From Buddleja alternifolia (taxonomy: Eukaryota; Streptophyta; Magnoliopsida; Lamiales; Scrophulariaceae), in assembly GCA_019426215.1 (NCBI GenBank), contig CM033393.1, forward strand, positions 9,396,046-9,460,045: a stretch of 64,000 bases of DNA. The letters are read 5' to 3'. Position 1 is the first letter of the stretch; the number at the start of each line of letters is the position of its first letter. Below, piece after piece: positions 34,703 through 46,182 of this stretch. Position numbers and translations under genes: made by a program. The notes below the pieces were generated by a model. The model was not told the DNA's origin. It ran no database searches and was given only the letters and a program-made list of their open reading frames with translations.

Positions 34703-35260
34703 TTATTCAGTGCTAGGCTTGGTTAGTGCTTGTATAGAAATGTTCCAGGTTTGACAGTCAATGACTGAGCTGCCCAATTTGGACAAATAATCAGCCTTGG
34801 TGCTTTCAGCTCGTGGTATTTGATGTATCTCCACCTTGTGGAAGTTTTCTCGCAGTGTCTCTACGATTTTCAAGTATTTCACTACCCTTTCTTTCTTAGC
34901 TTCGTAGATCCCGTCAATTTGTTTGGTAACGAGTTGTGAATCTGAGTATACTACCCCTTCTTTGATTGTCATTTTAAGTCCCATGATGAATGCTTCGTAT
35001 TCCGCTTCATTGTTGCTTGCCTTGAACTCGAATTTGATTGCATACTCCAGCTGATCTCCCTCGGGTGTGATGAGTACCACACCTGCACCACTTCTATTTT
35101 GGGTGGCTGACCCATCTACATGCAGGAGCCAAACTTTTTCATCCTTCTTCCCCTCCTGCTCAGGTCTGATCATTTTGGTAACAAAGTCTGCTAGGACTTG
35201 TGCTTTGATTGAAGCTCGGGATGTGTACTCTATCACGAATTCCTCTAGCTCCATAGCCAT
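34703..35260 (-). pseudogene. Gypsy-1 additional RNase H (aRNH)
   Basis: 185-codon open stretch: WLLHVDGSATQNRSGAGVVL, FKASNNEAEYEAFIMGL, VYSDSQLVTKQI and a C-terminal PRAESTKADYLSKL. The acidic residues at VDGSA, NEAEY and YSDSQ are the metal ligands of an RNase HI-like (RVT_3) fold. Tat-lineage Gypsy elements carry this second, more cellular-like RNase H after the normal one, so its presence fixes the lineage. This stretch is the best preserved part of pol; its flanks have stops. Confidence 0.88.
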
Positions 35261-35310
35261 TTAACAAGTCGTCCTGATGTCTCAGCCTTTGCTAGCACAG
35301 CCTTGAGTGG

Positions 35311-36420
35311 TTAACTAGTCTTTACAATGATTTTGTATGTCAAAAAATAGGGTTTGAGTTTTCTTGCTGTAACAACTAATGTCAATGCCCTCTTCTCGAT
35401 ATCCAGGTATCGAGATTCGACGTCTGAAGGTACTTTGATGATGTAATACACGTGTTTCTCCATTTTTTCTTCTTTCCGTACTAGGACTGTGCTGACAATT
35501 TCGTTAGCAATAGCTATGTAGATTACTAGTAGCTTGCCCTGCACAGGTTTCGTGAACAGCGGTATCTGGCTCAGGTATGTCTTGAGATCTTCAAAAGCTT
35601 GTTGATATTCGGGAGTCTAATTGAAATGATCCACCTTGCGTAATATCTTGAAAAATGGTAAACTCCTTTCCGAAGATTAGGATATGAAACGACTTAAAGT
35701 TGTGATTCTCCCATTCAATCTTTGTACTTCGTTCACATTTCTAGGTGCAACCATACCTTGGATATCCTTGATCTTTGCAGAATTAGCCTCTATACCTTTT
35801 TTTTGTGACCATGTACCCTAGGAACTTTCCTCCCTTGATTCCGGATGCACATTTGGTCGGGTTTAGCTTCATCTATATCTTCGGAGTGTTTCAAAGGTTT
35901 CTTCCAGGTCTTACAAATGGATGTTGGCAATGCAAATTTTGACCACCATGTCATCTACATATACTTCGATGTTCTTTCCCATTTGCTCTCGAAACATCAC
36001 GGCTACAAGCCTTTGGTATGTAGCCCCGACATTTTTTAGAGCGAATGGCATGACTATATAACAAAAGGTGCCAAAGGAAGTGATGAAACTAACCTTTTTC
36101 CTCAGCTAAGGGTATTTGGTGATACCCACTCTGTGCATCCATAGTGCTTAAAAAGTCATATCCAGCTGTAGCATCCACCAATTGGTCTATCCTAGGTAAA
36201 GGATAATGATCCCTAGGCCAGGCATTGTTCAGGTCGTGGAAGTCAATATATATTCTCCATTTTGACCCTCCTTTAGGTACTAAGACTACTTTGGACACCC
36301 ACTCCGGGAATTATATTTCTGCAATGTGCTTAGCTTTGAGTAACTTATCAATCTCTGCTTTGATAATGGCGTCTTTCTCTGGGCCAAAATATCTTTTCTT
36401 TTAGATGATTGGCTTTGCAC
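35311..36420 (-). pseudogene. Gypsy-1 reverse transcriptase and RNase H, broken
   Basis: RT motifs in order: VVLVPKGGSKWRIYIDFHDL (about 36290-36225), DQLVDATAGYDFLSTMDA with YHQIPL, CYIVMPFALKN, and catalytic YVDDMVVK near 35960. The usual RNase H follows to 35311 (VESRYLDIEKRALTLV). Stops and shifts occur between blocks, including right after the first block at about 36089. Confidence 0.85.
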
Positions 36421-36442
36421 TAGGATCTACATTTAGGTGGTG

Positions 36443-37033
36443 CTATATGAAGGTTGGGACAATTCCTACCAGGTCATTAGCTGACCAGGAGAAGACATCC
36501 GCGTGCTTTAGCAGCATGGCTATTAGTTCATCCTTCAGGTCGGGGCACAAATGCGATCCTATTTTGACCATCTTTTCTTTATCTCCAGGTAGGAGTTCTA
36601 TACTCATAAGCTCCCCTACTGGCTCTACATGTGATGGCACTATCTTCTTGGTGATCTCCTTTTTCTCTATCACCATTGGTTTGGGCTTACGCTTCTTGTC
36701 TTCATTTGGCTTCTCTCCTTGCTTAATAGAGGTAAGGTAACATTTCTTAGATTGATGTTGATTGCTAGATACTTCTCTTACTCCTTTGATTGTTGGGAAC
36801 TTGATCTTCATATGCGGTATTGAAACCACTGCCTCGAACAGGACCAGTACAACGCCCATAAGTTGTACCGCTTCCCCTGAAAAACCAAACAACGCAGTTC
36901 GCATGGCCTCCAATTTGCCAACTCCTAGATTCATCTGTTTGAATGCTTTGTAGAATAGAATATCTACAGAGCTACCGGTATCCACGAAGATCCTTTGGAC
37001 GTCATAATTTTCTATAATGGCCGTTATTACCAA
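36443..37033 (-). pseudogene. Gypsy-1 aspartic protease and protease-RT linker
   Basis: 196-codon open stretch: IIENYDVQRIFVDTGSSVDI, where DTG is the catalytic triad of a retropepsin, then FSGEAVQLMG and a Lys/Glu-rich linker ending KHADVFSWSANDLVGI, a conserved lead-in to Tat RT. The corresponding triad in Gypsy-2 reads DCG. Confidence 0.85.
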
Positions 37034-37083
37034 TGGTGAGGTGTCTGTACAGCTTGGGCATTCTCAGGTCCGAACTGTATTTC

Positions 37084-38425
37084 CTACCTAGGTCTAGTCT
37101 GGGCTACGTTCATAAAGCACGCAGGTTGAGCTTCTATAGCTCTTGCTTGTTTCTTTAAGCATTGTCTTGATTCGTCTACTGCTAGACCTCCTGAAATGAT
37201 ATGAATAGTTGCTTGATTACAGTTGTAAACTTCCATAGTTGAGGCCACTTGAGTTGGTGCCTTGTTAATTTTTTTAGGAAAGTTTCCTCTACCTCCAGAT
37301 TCGGTTCTGCCACCTCGCCATCCTCTAACTCGACCTCTCCAGGTATTACCCCCTCGAGTTGGGGCTGAATTGTTTGCATTGTGAGTATCTATCACATATT
37401 CCTTTAGATAGCCCATTTTGGCCATCTGTTGTATCTCATCAATTAGTTGTGGCCATTCATCTGTATCCTGTGTATATTCACAGTGGTATCTACAAAAAAG
37501 TGCACTCGGGGGATTCTTGGGCTCTTGGTCTGCACTTTCGGGCCATTGGATCAAGTTCTTGACCTCTACAGCCATCAGATGGTTACTCCAATTTTCCCTA
37601 ATGGGTATGTGTCTAGATCTGGGCGCACTTGGAGCAGGTAATGTCACATAGGTCGAGCTAGGAGCCCAACCGCTTCTCTTTTTTTTTCGTGACTTATGCT
37701 TGTTGCTATCTTCTTACTTTTCTTTCTTTTGTTCAGCCCTCCTCATCATGTGAGCGTCCTCCCGGTTGACATATTTTTCAGCCCTGGTGAGCAACTCGTC
37801 GAAATTCAGGACAGGCCTCTTGGTTAATGACTTGAAAAGGTCTCCTCCTTTAACCCTGTAGTGAAAGCGCTTGCCTTTAGGTGTGATATTGTAGCTGGTG
37901 TCTACAATGATGCAGCATTGAAACGCTTGACATATGCAAGTAAGGTCTCATCCTCCCACTGCTTGATGCTGAATAAACTCAAGGGAGATCTCTCACGCCG
38001 TTTGCTAATGGCGAATTGGTGCAATAACTTTGAGCTAAACTCCGAGAAGGATCCGATGGACCTCGCTGGGAGTTGGTTGAACAACTGTTATCCAGATTCG
38101 GCTAAAGTACACAAGAACAACCTGCATTCGATAGCATCCGAGTACCTGTGTAGCAAAGCATAATTTTGAAAAGTATATAAATGGTCTTCTGGATCCATAG
38201 TTCCATCATAAAATGAAATGGACTGGACCCTAAAATCTCTTGGAAGCTCCTCATTTGCAATGAAATTCGTAAATGGAATGCCTCGATCTGCTGAGGTCCT
38301 GCCTCATATTGCTTTACGCTCCAACTCTTCAATCAGTCTTGCTATTTCCTCCATTTGTTCAAGTCTTGGCTTTGCTTTTTCTTTCATGCCATGATCTTGT
38401 TTGGTTGACTCATTCCCTTAAGTGG
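37084..38425 (-). pseudogene. Gypsy-1 gag, capsid and nucleocapsid part
   Basis: Retrotransposon-gag fold recognisable across frames: GIPFTNF, EELPRDF, MDPEDHLYTFQNYALLHRYSDAIE, FNQLPARSIGSFSEFSSKLLHQFA, TLLAYVKRFNAA. Further on are FCRYHCEYTQDTDEWPQL, a degenerate zinc-finger-like segment, and RGGNTWRGRVRGWRGG. It is collinear with Gypsy-2 at 53620-54600. Stops interrupt it (for example near 38080 and 37902). The upstream part lies beyond the LTR at 38430. Confidence 0.8.
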
Positions 38426-38429
38426 CTCG

Positions 38430-40571
38430 TGGTAGCGGAAATTAAAATTTTACAAAAATAAACGTACAACCACCCGAAAACAGAAATATGGAGTTGGTTC
38501 GATCGAATTTGATAAGGAGGTGAGCAAAATTATACCTTTCGATTAATTTAGTTTCACCTCGTACTTTGGATCTCAGCAACCCTGTGATGCAAATCCACAC
38601 AATTTCCCTTGGGTGAGAAATTGCATGTCATCTTTTCATATCTCCCGGTTTAGAGTGCTCCAAGCGTCGCACCTCTAAGATGTATCCACACCTCGTTCAA
38701 GTCACCAATCGTCTTGCCTTGCATGCTAGACAACAAAATGATTCTAAGCTTAACTTAGGCTTGATTATGTGAAGAGTAGGAATATTTTCTAAGTCGTTTA
38801 ATTCAACACATGAATAGAACGACATCTTGTTGGAAAGAGGAAGAAGGTGGTCGTTTTTTAGGTCTAAGAGAAGGGGGTGGATTTTCCAGCAATTATGATT
38901 AATTATTTTATTCTCCTTCATCTCTTATTTATAGGTGAAGATTACCTATAGTCCAATTAGGAAAAGGAAACTTTCTTTCTCCTAAACTCTCTAGTAATCC
39001 TCATCATATTAGGTAATAAGTCAAACAACTTATCAATGATGAAGACTTGGAGAAGGGGAAAACTCTTTTCCTCCTCCACCACATACAAAAACCGTCCCCT
39101 CCTTATTTTTCTCATAAAAATCGGTCAACACAAGTCAATTGGACTCTAGGATTTTATTTTGACTTCTCAATTTAATTATAGGCCCAACCATCAATTAAAT
39201 ACAAGTCAAATTAAATCCAACCAACTAATTCCAACATTTATTTATTTAACTTGGGCTCTACCCAATTAAATAAAATACTTGGACTTTACTAGGTCCATTA
39301 ATTTAATTAATTCTATAAGATTAATTAAAAGAGTAAAATTAATTGAACCCTTTCAATTAATTTATATTCCATATTAGGAATGTACTACACTTTCCTAATT
39401 CCCTCAATTTCCTCGAAATTGATTAATCACATCTATTCAAGCAGTGACTCTCTCGAGTTAGTGTGTGACCACTTAGGCTCGTTTCTAACTAGTAGAAAGT
39501 ACACCTTCCCACAGTGTTAGTGTACTTTCCTAAAATGGAAAGTACTAGATTAAATCAATCATTTGATTCAATCAAGCCTCGAATTAGTCACCAAGCTAAT
39601 TCTCGGCACTTACAAATCGCGGTTGCCCACCTAGCATAGGGTCCCGAAGACCTAGATAAAACGAAAGTAAAGATATGCCTTTTGCGATCTTGATCCTCGC
39701 ATAAGTAAGATCCCTCTATCTAATCTCCCAATTGAATCTAGAGCAGTGGCTAAGGTTGAAGCTCTATGAATTCAATACTATGTTTCCCACGTTATGTGAA
39801 ATCGACTTTGACTATCTAAACGAGGAAACCCTATGCCTCTTTAGATATCATACTTCGACTAAAGATTCCTTAAGTCGATTCACTATGTAACCATAGGAGA
39901 TTAACCGACTGGCTAATGTCAAAGATAAATTCCTCTTGATTCTCACGTGCCTTACTACGTAAGATGTGCATGTCTGAGTTTGCCCATATTCGATCATCTA
40001 AAGTGACCATGTAACAAATCAAGAACATGCGTGGTTACGCATAAGACATCCAATGGAATCTTAGGTCCATAAGGATTACTCTTATACTACAAGACTACTG
40101 GATGTTCCACATTCGACTGGAAATCCATTTTAGGAACTTCCATGGGGTTGTTCAGTTCATCCATTACCGCAATGGCAACCCTCATATATGCATTGGCTTT
40201 CTCTGCGCCAGTATCTATGGAATGAGATACACTTCTCCCAAAGTATGCATCATATGAACAAGTATTTTGGGTTGCATTGATATCCCTTTATCTCGATGAA
40301 CCCTTTTACGACTTAGAACAATGTTTAAGGATCACAGCTTTCGAGACATATTCCATCATTGCCACACCCAATGTGCAATGATGTCCCATAGCTATGTGTG
40401 ATCTTTCGAGACTTTATTCTAAGCCAAAGTAAAAACTAATTTAAGAATAAAGACATGCCACACATATAAAAGAGATTGACTTTATTTATATGAAAACGAT
40501 TGTTCAATTCTAGAGTTACTATTACAAAGAATAGCGCCCAATAATTGGTGCGCCGGGCATTAACTCCAACA
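38430..40571 (-). mobile_element. Probable solo LTR (2.14 kb) inserted in Gypsy-1 gag
   Basis: Borders TGGTAGCGG (38430) and CTCCAACA (40571) give the LTR form TGTTGGAG...GCTACCA on the minus strand. Gypsy-1 gag is collinear with Gypsy-2 on both sides, so this block is an insertion. No coding domain, primer site or second LTR is inside, which suggests recombination to a solo LTR. The flanks GCTCG and GATCT match only three of five, so a target duplication is unproven. Confidence 0.6.
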
Positions 40572-41143
40572 GATCTATCCACCCAGATCGGGTAAAGACG
40601 TAATTACTAGCATCATCCTCGAGATCCTTGTCATGCTTGGTGCGGACTCGTGCTTGTCGTTTCTGCAGATCGTCCTTTCAAGGCATGACATTACGTGAGT
40701 GGTGCATCTGGACATGTGACTTTTCCTCTTGCAGTTGTTCCTTGCACAACCCAACCTTCCAGATCTTCCTCTTCCAGGTCTAGGCAGCGCATGTAGCGTC
40801 CTTCTGGAGCTAAGAACTTTTTTTGACGCATGTTGTCACCCTTTCCTCCGTCTTGCTCTGGGCATTCAGGTCATTCCACCCGCTTGCCTGAATTGCCATC
40901 ATGGACAATGTTACCATCACCCCCAATCTCCACATTCCCAACCTTGGGTGTTTCCTTTGGAAAGGGAGATGCCACATCTTCTTTTTGTGTCATATTGGGC
41001 ATACCTACAAGTTTAGAATTTACTACCTTATTAACAACTTTGTCAATGACACCTTCTATTCTTCCTATGAATTGTTCCAGGTCTAGCACGCTTTGAGGAG
41101 AAGCTTTTTTCCCACTTGTTTGTCCTCGTAGAGAATTGTCCAT
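40572..41143 (-). pseudogene. Gypsy-1 gag N-terminal part
   Basis: Minus-strand frame from ATG at 41143 (MDNSLRGQTSGKKASP, FIGRIEGVIDKVVNKVVNSK) runs about 90 codons to a stop. Sequence near 40575-40690 aligns with Gypsy-2 at about 53410-53510 ('gatgctagtaattacg'). The protein is broken and continues across the inserted LTR. Confidence 0.65.
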
Positions 41144-41392
41144 TCCTGGGTTCTATAGGTTATTTGCTAATCGCCTCACCAGGTTGGCCGGAGTTGTGGG
41201 CGTGGCCTGCTCAAACCCAGATGGGGACAACATCGTCTTCTTCCCACTTGCACCATTTTCGATTAGATTTTCCACCCCCAACATATCCTCCTCTTCCATT
41301 AAAAAATGTTATCGTGAAAGAAAAAAAAAATTGCGAAAAATAAATTTACCTCACGTCATATTTTGCTCAGAGTTTCCCCAGATGGCGCCAAT
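41144..41392 (-). other. Gypsy-1 leader and primer binding site
   Basis: Next to the 5' LTR the minus strand reads ATTGGCGCCATCTGGGGAAA, the TGGCGCC-type primer site common in Tat elements. Leader follows. Confidence 0.8.
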
Positions 41393-41940
41393 TGATGTGT
41401 GTGGGAAGCACACTAATGATAATATGCAATATATTATATAAGAATATAGTATAAAGCACGAAATGACAGTAAAAATGACACAAGATATATGTGGTTCGGC
41501 CAAAATATGACCTACATTCACGGGGTAAAAGAGTTCGATCCTTTCATTAGTGATTGGAGTTGATATAAATACAAGTTTTTGATGGGTAAGTAAAAAAGGT
41601 AAGTCAACTATCCTATATATACATTGGAAAGTAGAATAAATCATGATTCTTCCATCTTGAGCTATATCTTTTATAGTATGATTATTGAATTTGCCGGCAT
41701 GATCTCCGCAGGTCTGCATATGGAAAGTATATCATCTAATTGATTTTTGTCTGATCTCGCTCCAGACTTGCCTTATATAGAATGATCCACCAATGCAGGT
41801 CAGGACCGGCCGAACCTCCAGCTGGACAGATTTGAATATAAGGTCTTCTAGAAGGATCCGAGCTCAGGATGCCATTGGGCTTAGGCCCATAAAGTGTTGG
41901 ACTACCAACTTGGCCCAAAGACCTATTTCAACCCACATCA
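41393..41940 (-). repeat. 5' LTR of Gypsy-1
   Basis: Plus-strand borders TGATGTGTGTGGG and CCCACATCA; 548 bp, equal to 2317-2864 and to the LTR at 52140-52687. Confidence 0.9.
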
Positions 41941-42544
41941 TCTCCAAAACTAGAGATGTTGGTAGGCCCATATTTACAAGAAACTAATATGTTGAAGATC
42001 GACTTTTTTTGGGGTTGTTGAAGATCTACCTTCTTTGTGCAGAGTTGAAATTTTCTTTGTTCAGACATGGCACTTTTCTGTGACGAACCTCTTGCACTGC
42101 CATATCCAACGGCGTGTCCATCTTCTTTTCTAAATTTCGACAGGTTGAATCTGCATCTGATGCGTGTCAGGCGCATGTTCGTGTCCAACACGTGTCAGAC
42201 ACTGCACGGGTGGATTTTCTTCCATATGAGTGCATCAGTGGTTGAGGGATAATTTATAAGTTCTTATTTTACCATATTTTATCCCCTTAAGTTAGGTAAT
42301 TTTCATTGCAAGCCACATTATGCTTTGATAGTGTTGTTCACATGTGTGTAGGGATAAAATCTAAAAATGATCAATTCGAGGTTGAGAAGTGATGGAAGAA
42401 GTCAATGAAAAATTGAAAAAAGTGAAACAGGATTTCAAACCGCGGTCTCAAACTTCTCAAACCGTGGTTTGCACATTTGTTTCCCTAAATATAAATAGCC
42501 GATTTATGATCAGATTTTTGGAGTTTTTAGACACATTTGAGAGT
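41941..42544. other. Unassigned sequence between Gypsy-1 and the Athila fragment
   Basis: Starts with TCTCC, the presumed Gypsy-1 target duplication. No terminal repeat or protein similarity recognised. The frame beginning at 42389 continues into the repeated segment but resembles nothing known. Confidence 0.5.
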
Positions 42545-44053
42545 AGTCCTTTGTGCGAAAATCTGAAGGAAACAAGGAAGAAGGCAATAGAACATCAAGA
42601 ACAAGAATTTATCTTGTGTGATAGCGAGTTTTCAATTAATCTTCTTAAATTAGTTTGCTATGATTATTAAAATTATTGATTATTTCTTTTTCGCAATTAT
42701 GAACTAATTTCATCTAGACAAGGGTTATGTGAAAAATATTTTATGATTTATGATTATTAAGGTTTGAGTTTTTCCAGATTAATTTTGTTTCTCGTTACAT
42801 ATTTGATATTATTCTCTACGCATGCTATTGCCTGATCACCAATGGTTTTAATTTGATGCTTGATAGATATTATTCTATACTAAGAGGAGATAGATTAAGG
42901 TAGATCTAGATTATCAAATATCATAACCTAAGAATTGACTAGAGATAGAATCGATTCAGTTGTGTGGGTTTTTGTGATAAGGAGACCAGATTTGAAACCA
43001 TGATCTTTGTAACCAAGGAGTTTCCTGGATCGAATAAATACGTTTTAGTTATTTTAATCTTCACTATAAAGATATAAGGAGTTGTTGACAGAGATAGAAC
43101 CATTATATCAAAAAATTGGATAGTGGATATATTAGGAGATTTCGCGATAAAAAGAACACTCTAACAATCCGATAATCTTTGAATCGCTAATCATAAGGGA
43201 TAACATAGTTGGATCATAACCTTAGTCGTTTTCTCTCTTAAGCAAATCTTATTGTGTCTATTGCCGCCTTTTAGTTAATCTGTTTTACAACCAAAACCCA
43301 TCACACCATAATTCAAAACATTTAACTCAAGAATTGGTAACGTGGTACTTTTAATAATCAAATAGAATTATCCTTTGAATACTATATATGGACTTAATTT
43401 ACAGTATTACTTGTATGATCTAATATACTTGCCAGGGTTTTTCATGTTAAGTTTTAAGCTCTATTGCCGGGGATAATTCTTCATTTGATTTTAGAATTTT
43501 CTTACCGCTTTTAAGATTAAATAACTATTTAATTTATTTTTATTTCTCGTTTTTCTCTGTTTTTTTTTTAGATGATCTTTGGTGTAGTGCATGACCCGCA
43601 ATTCATCTGAAGAACGAGCTGAGTTGATCCCTAGATTGAAAGTACTTTTAATTGGAGAAAGAGAGAAAGAAACAAGAAGTCGACTTACTCTGTGCAATGG
43701 TTGAGAATGTTGAAAAACCACCAGCCGTCGTTGTTCCACCACTTGCTGCAGACCCACCACAAGCCTTGAGAGACTACATCATGCCTAATCTTCAAGGCGT
43801 TGGTTCAAGCATTCGTGTGCTGCGAATGCCTTTGAGATTATGTCCGCAGTTATACAGATGTCAGCGAATAAAGTGCAGTTTCATGGGCTACAAAACGATG
43901 AATATCATTAGCATATTGTCCGCGTCTTGGAGATATGCAACACATTTCGTTCCACAGGGGTCTCTAGTGATGCCGTGCAAGCATACGACCCCCCTCTTTC
44001 TCTGCAAAAGTCGTCGTCATATATCTTAGATATGACTTCTCTTTTGCTTTTTC
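42545..44053 (+). mobile_element. Athila-type Gypsy fragment (leader/LTR end and gag start), first copy
   Basis: Around 43465 'ttgccggggata' resembles the tail of the Athila primer-site region. ATG at 43591 opens MTRNSSEERAE, an Athila Gag start. Downstream, in changing frames, come PPLAADPPQALRDYIMPNLQG, then KVQFHG and LEICNTFRSTGVSSDAV, the Athila gag pattern. A single-T loss (GAGTTGATCC here, GAGTTTGATCC in the second copy near 60065) and other shifts break it. Copia-B1 sits in the gag. Nearly identical to 58988-60496. Confidence 0.72.
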
Positions 44054-44284
44054 TGTTGAAGCCCAACAAGATATTGGGCCTACAAGCTTCAAGTCCAGTC
44101 CAACCCATTCTACAATGGGCCAATAACCTAGGGACTATTATGTAATTATTAGACTAGGGTTTTTTTATATCCGTTGTGTATTTGTGTATATATATGTATC
44201 ATTCAGATACAATAAGCAAGCAACATATATTCTCTTCCAACATTCTTCTCGTTTGTATTTTAGTATAAACTTCCTATTTTAGCA
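44054..44284 (+). repeat. 5' LTR of Copia-B1
   Basis: 231 bp. A TATA-like run (GTGTATATATATG, about 44185) and CATTCAGATAC downstream suggest the promoter. Primer site starts at 44285. Confidence 0.92.
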
Positions 44285-44656
44285 TGGCATCAAGAGCCTG
44301 AATCTTGAGGTTTTCTTTTCACATCGTTCGATCGATCTTGGTGTTCTTTCACAGCCTTTGGCCGATTTTTTTTTGTCCTTATCACTGATTCATAATTTTT
44401 TATACCTCAAGTACACCATTTCCGCCGGATCTGCTACGGGTTGCGTCTGTTCTCTCTCATTTCGTCTTCAGCAGCAGCTCTGTGTTTCTTTTCATCGGAT
44501 TCGCTCATCTCACAGCCGGATTCGCTCGGGAGAGACCTTTTCGTCAAGTCTGCTCGATTCACGCCGTATCTGTTCGTCTTTTCGCCGGATTCGGTCGTCA
44601 ATCGTCGGATCTACCTCGGGAGAGACGTTTTCCGCCGGATCTATTTTTTATTATCG

Positions 44657-45056
44657 CCGTACTGTTCATTCGAGCATTTCGAGCGCGTACTGTTCATTCG
44701 AGCATTTCGAGCGCGTACTGTTCGTTCCAGCGTTCGAGCGCGTACTGTTCGTTCGAGCGTTCGATTGCTTCATTCGAGCGTGCACTGTTCACAGGCATAC
44801 TGTTCACTACTGTTCATTCGAGCGTGCACTGTTCATTCGAGCATTCGAGCGTGCACTATTCATTCGAGCATTCGAGCGTGCATTGTTCACTATTGTTCAT
44901 TCGAGCGTGCACTGTTCATTCGAGCATTCGAGTGTGCACTGTTCATTCGAGCGCTTCATTCGAGCGTGCACTGTTCATTCGAGCGCTTCATTCGAGCGTG
45001 CACTGTTCATTCGAGCGCTTCATTCGAGCGTGCACTGTTCATTGTTCACGGCATTA
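44657..45056 (+). repeat. CTGTTCATTCGAGCG minisatellite in the Copia-B1 leader
   Basis: More than fifteen imperfect units of CTGTTCATTCGAGCGTGCA with short fillers lie between the primer site and gag. No stop occurs in any of three forward frames across the array. Copy 2 (about 61100-61480) differs by several units, so the array is unstable and not coding. Confidence 0.88.
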
Positions 45057-45282
45057 CTGTTCACTACGCGGTTCATTTGCGTGTGACGCGAATCTCCAAC
45101 GTACTACGGATCCGATCTCTTACATACCGCTTCCGCTTCATCTCTTGATAACTTTTTTCTGTATTTTTTTTATAACAAAAAATACAGTGGTAAATTGGCT
45201 TAATCTCTTCTTCCGCTTATCGACTCATTCTGTGCTGTTTTTTTTCTGTTGTAAATTTGTGTTTGTCTCCTGCATAAACTAA

Positions 45283-46182
45283 ATGGCTGACAATACAAAT
45301 AAGGATGTCACTGCTGTTACTGTTGTCTCTAATCTAGATGCTAGTAACCCCTTACATTTACATGCTTCTGATTCAACTAGCATGAATATTATCCCTTATG
45401 TGCTTACTGGTTGTGATAACTATGCTATTTGGAGTCGTGCTATGTCAATTGCATTAATGGGTAAAAATAAATTGGGATTTGTGTTGAACTCTGTGCCTTA
45501 TCCCACTGACCCGATCATGAAAAATCAGTGGGACAGGTGCAATGCTGTTGTTCTCTCTTGGATTCTTAATTCTGTAAGTAAAGATATTTATTCTGGTTTG
45601 GTATTTGCAAGTAAAGCCTCTGATGTATGGTCTCGACTAAATTCCACTTATAATAAAGTTGATGGATCTAAAATTTTTTCTATTCATCAAGAAATTTCTC
45701 AACTTCGTCAAGGTTCTGATCCTGTTTCTGTGTATTTTTCTAAATTAAGCATGTTGTGGGATGAGTATTCTGCTCTAATTGCTTGTCCTCCATGTACTTG
45801 TGATGCCTTTACCCATTCTCAGAAACATGAACAAAACCTCAAATTAATGCAGTTTCTTATGAGTCTAAATGAAAAATATTTTGCTGTTAGAAGTAACATT
45901 ATGCTTCGTGTACCTTTACCTGATGTGATGAGTGCCTTCAACATTATTTCTCAAGAAGAATCTCATCGATCTATATCTCACACGAGGACTATCAAGCATG
46001 CTTCTGCGTTCTCTAGTCAATTTTCTGACAAATCAAAAAACAAAGTTTCCACTAGACCTGTTTGTGAAAATTGTGGCATCACCGGTCACACGATTGAGCG
46101 GTGCTACCGCCTTATTGGTTTTCCGGACAATTACAAAGAAAAAAGGAAACCTGGACAGAACAAACAATTTAACAAAAAATAA
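45283..46182 (+). CDS. Copia-B1 Gag, ending at a premature stop
   Basis: ATG at 45283. LTGCDNYAIWSRAMSIALMG with KNKLGFVLN (about residues 42-75) is the Copia Retrotran_gag_3-type start; a UBN2-like capsid follows (VWSRLNSTYNKVDGSKIFSI). A CCHC zinc knuckle (CENCGITGHTIERC) lies near residues 263-276. The frame stops at TAA 46180-46182, where the second copy has TCA in the same position and runs straight into protease. In this family Gag and Pol form one polyprotein, so the stop is a nonsense mutation that would leave a Gag-only product. All of Gag itself is open. Confidence 0.9.
   Translation: MADNTNKDVTAVTVVSNLDASNPLHLHASDSTSMNIIPYVLTGCDNYAIWSRAMSIALMGKNKLGFVLNSVPYPTDPIMKNQWDRCNAVVLSWILNSVSKDIYSGLVFASKASDVWSRLNSTYNKVDGSKIFSIHQEISQLRQGSDPVSVYFSKLSMLWDEYSALIACPPCTCDAFTHSQKHEQNLKLMQFLMSLNEKYFAVRSNIMLRVPLPDVMSAFNIISQEESHRSISHTRTIKHASAFSSQFSDKSKNKVSTRPVCENCGITGHTIERCYRLIGFPDNYKEKRKPGQNKQFNKK

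Larger units (their letters stand above)
2317..41940 (-). mobile_element. Tat-lineage Ty3/Gypsy retrotransposon (Gypsy-1), host of a nested cluster
   Basis: Two 548-bp LTRs (2317-2864 and 41393-41940) share termini TGATGTG...CACATCA, the left one with TG changed to TA. A primer site with TGGCGCC lies inside the right LTR on the minus strand. Minus-strand order is gag, protease, RT, RNase H, a second RNase H, integrase, then a tandem-repeat spacer and a plus-strand extra ORF before the 3' LTR. A second RNase H plus an extra ORF is typical of the Tat/Ogre/Retand branch. LTRs differ at about 50 of 548 positions by eye, and pol is full of stops, so this is an old dead copy. The body is expanded by Copia-A (5319-31848) and an LTR (38430-40571). 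Flanking TCTTC/TCTCC is a one-mismatch target duplication. Confidence 0.88.

Noticed and set aside
42389..42670. 93-codon frame partly inside the duplicated segment
   Set aside because: In the second copy only the 3' part exists and no known domain fits; it lies in the likely LTR/leader of the Athila fragment.
44358..45282. Three overlapping open frames (235-266 codons) before Copia-B1 gag, one ending TAA directly before the gag ATG
   Set aside because: They translate a minisatellite without stops in any frame. In the second copy the frames change length and end elsewhere because unit number differs, so there is no conserved protein or coupled start.
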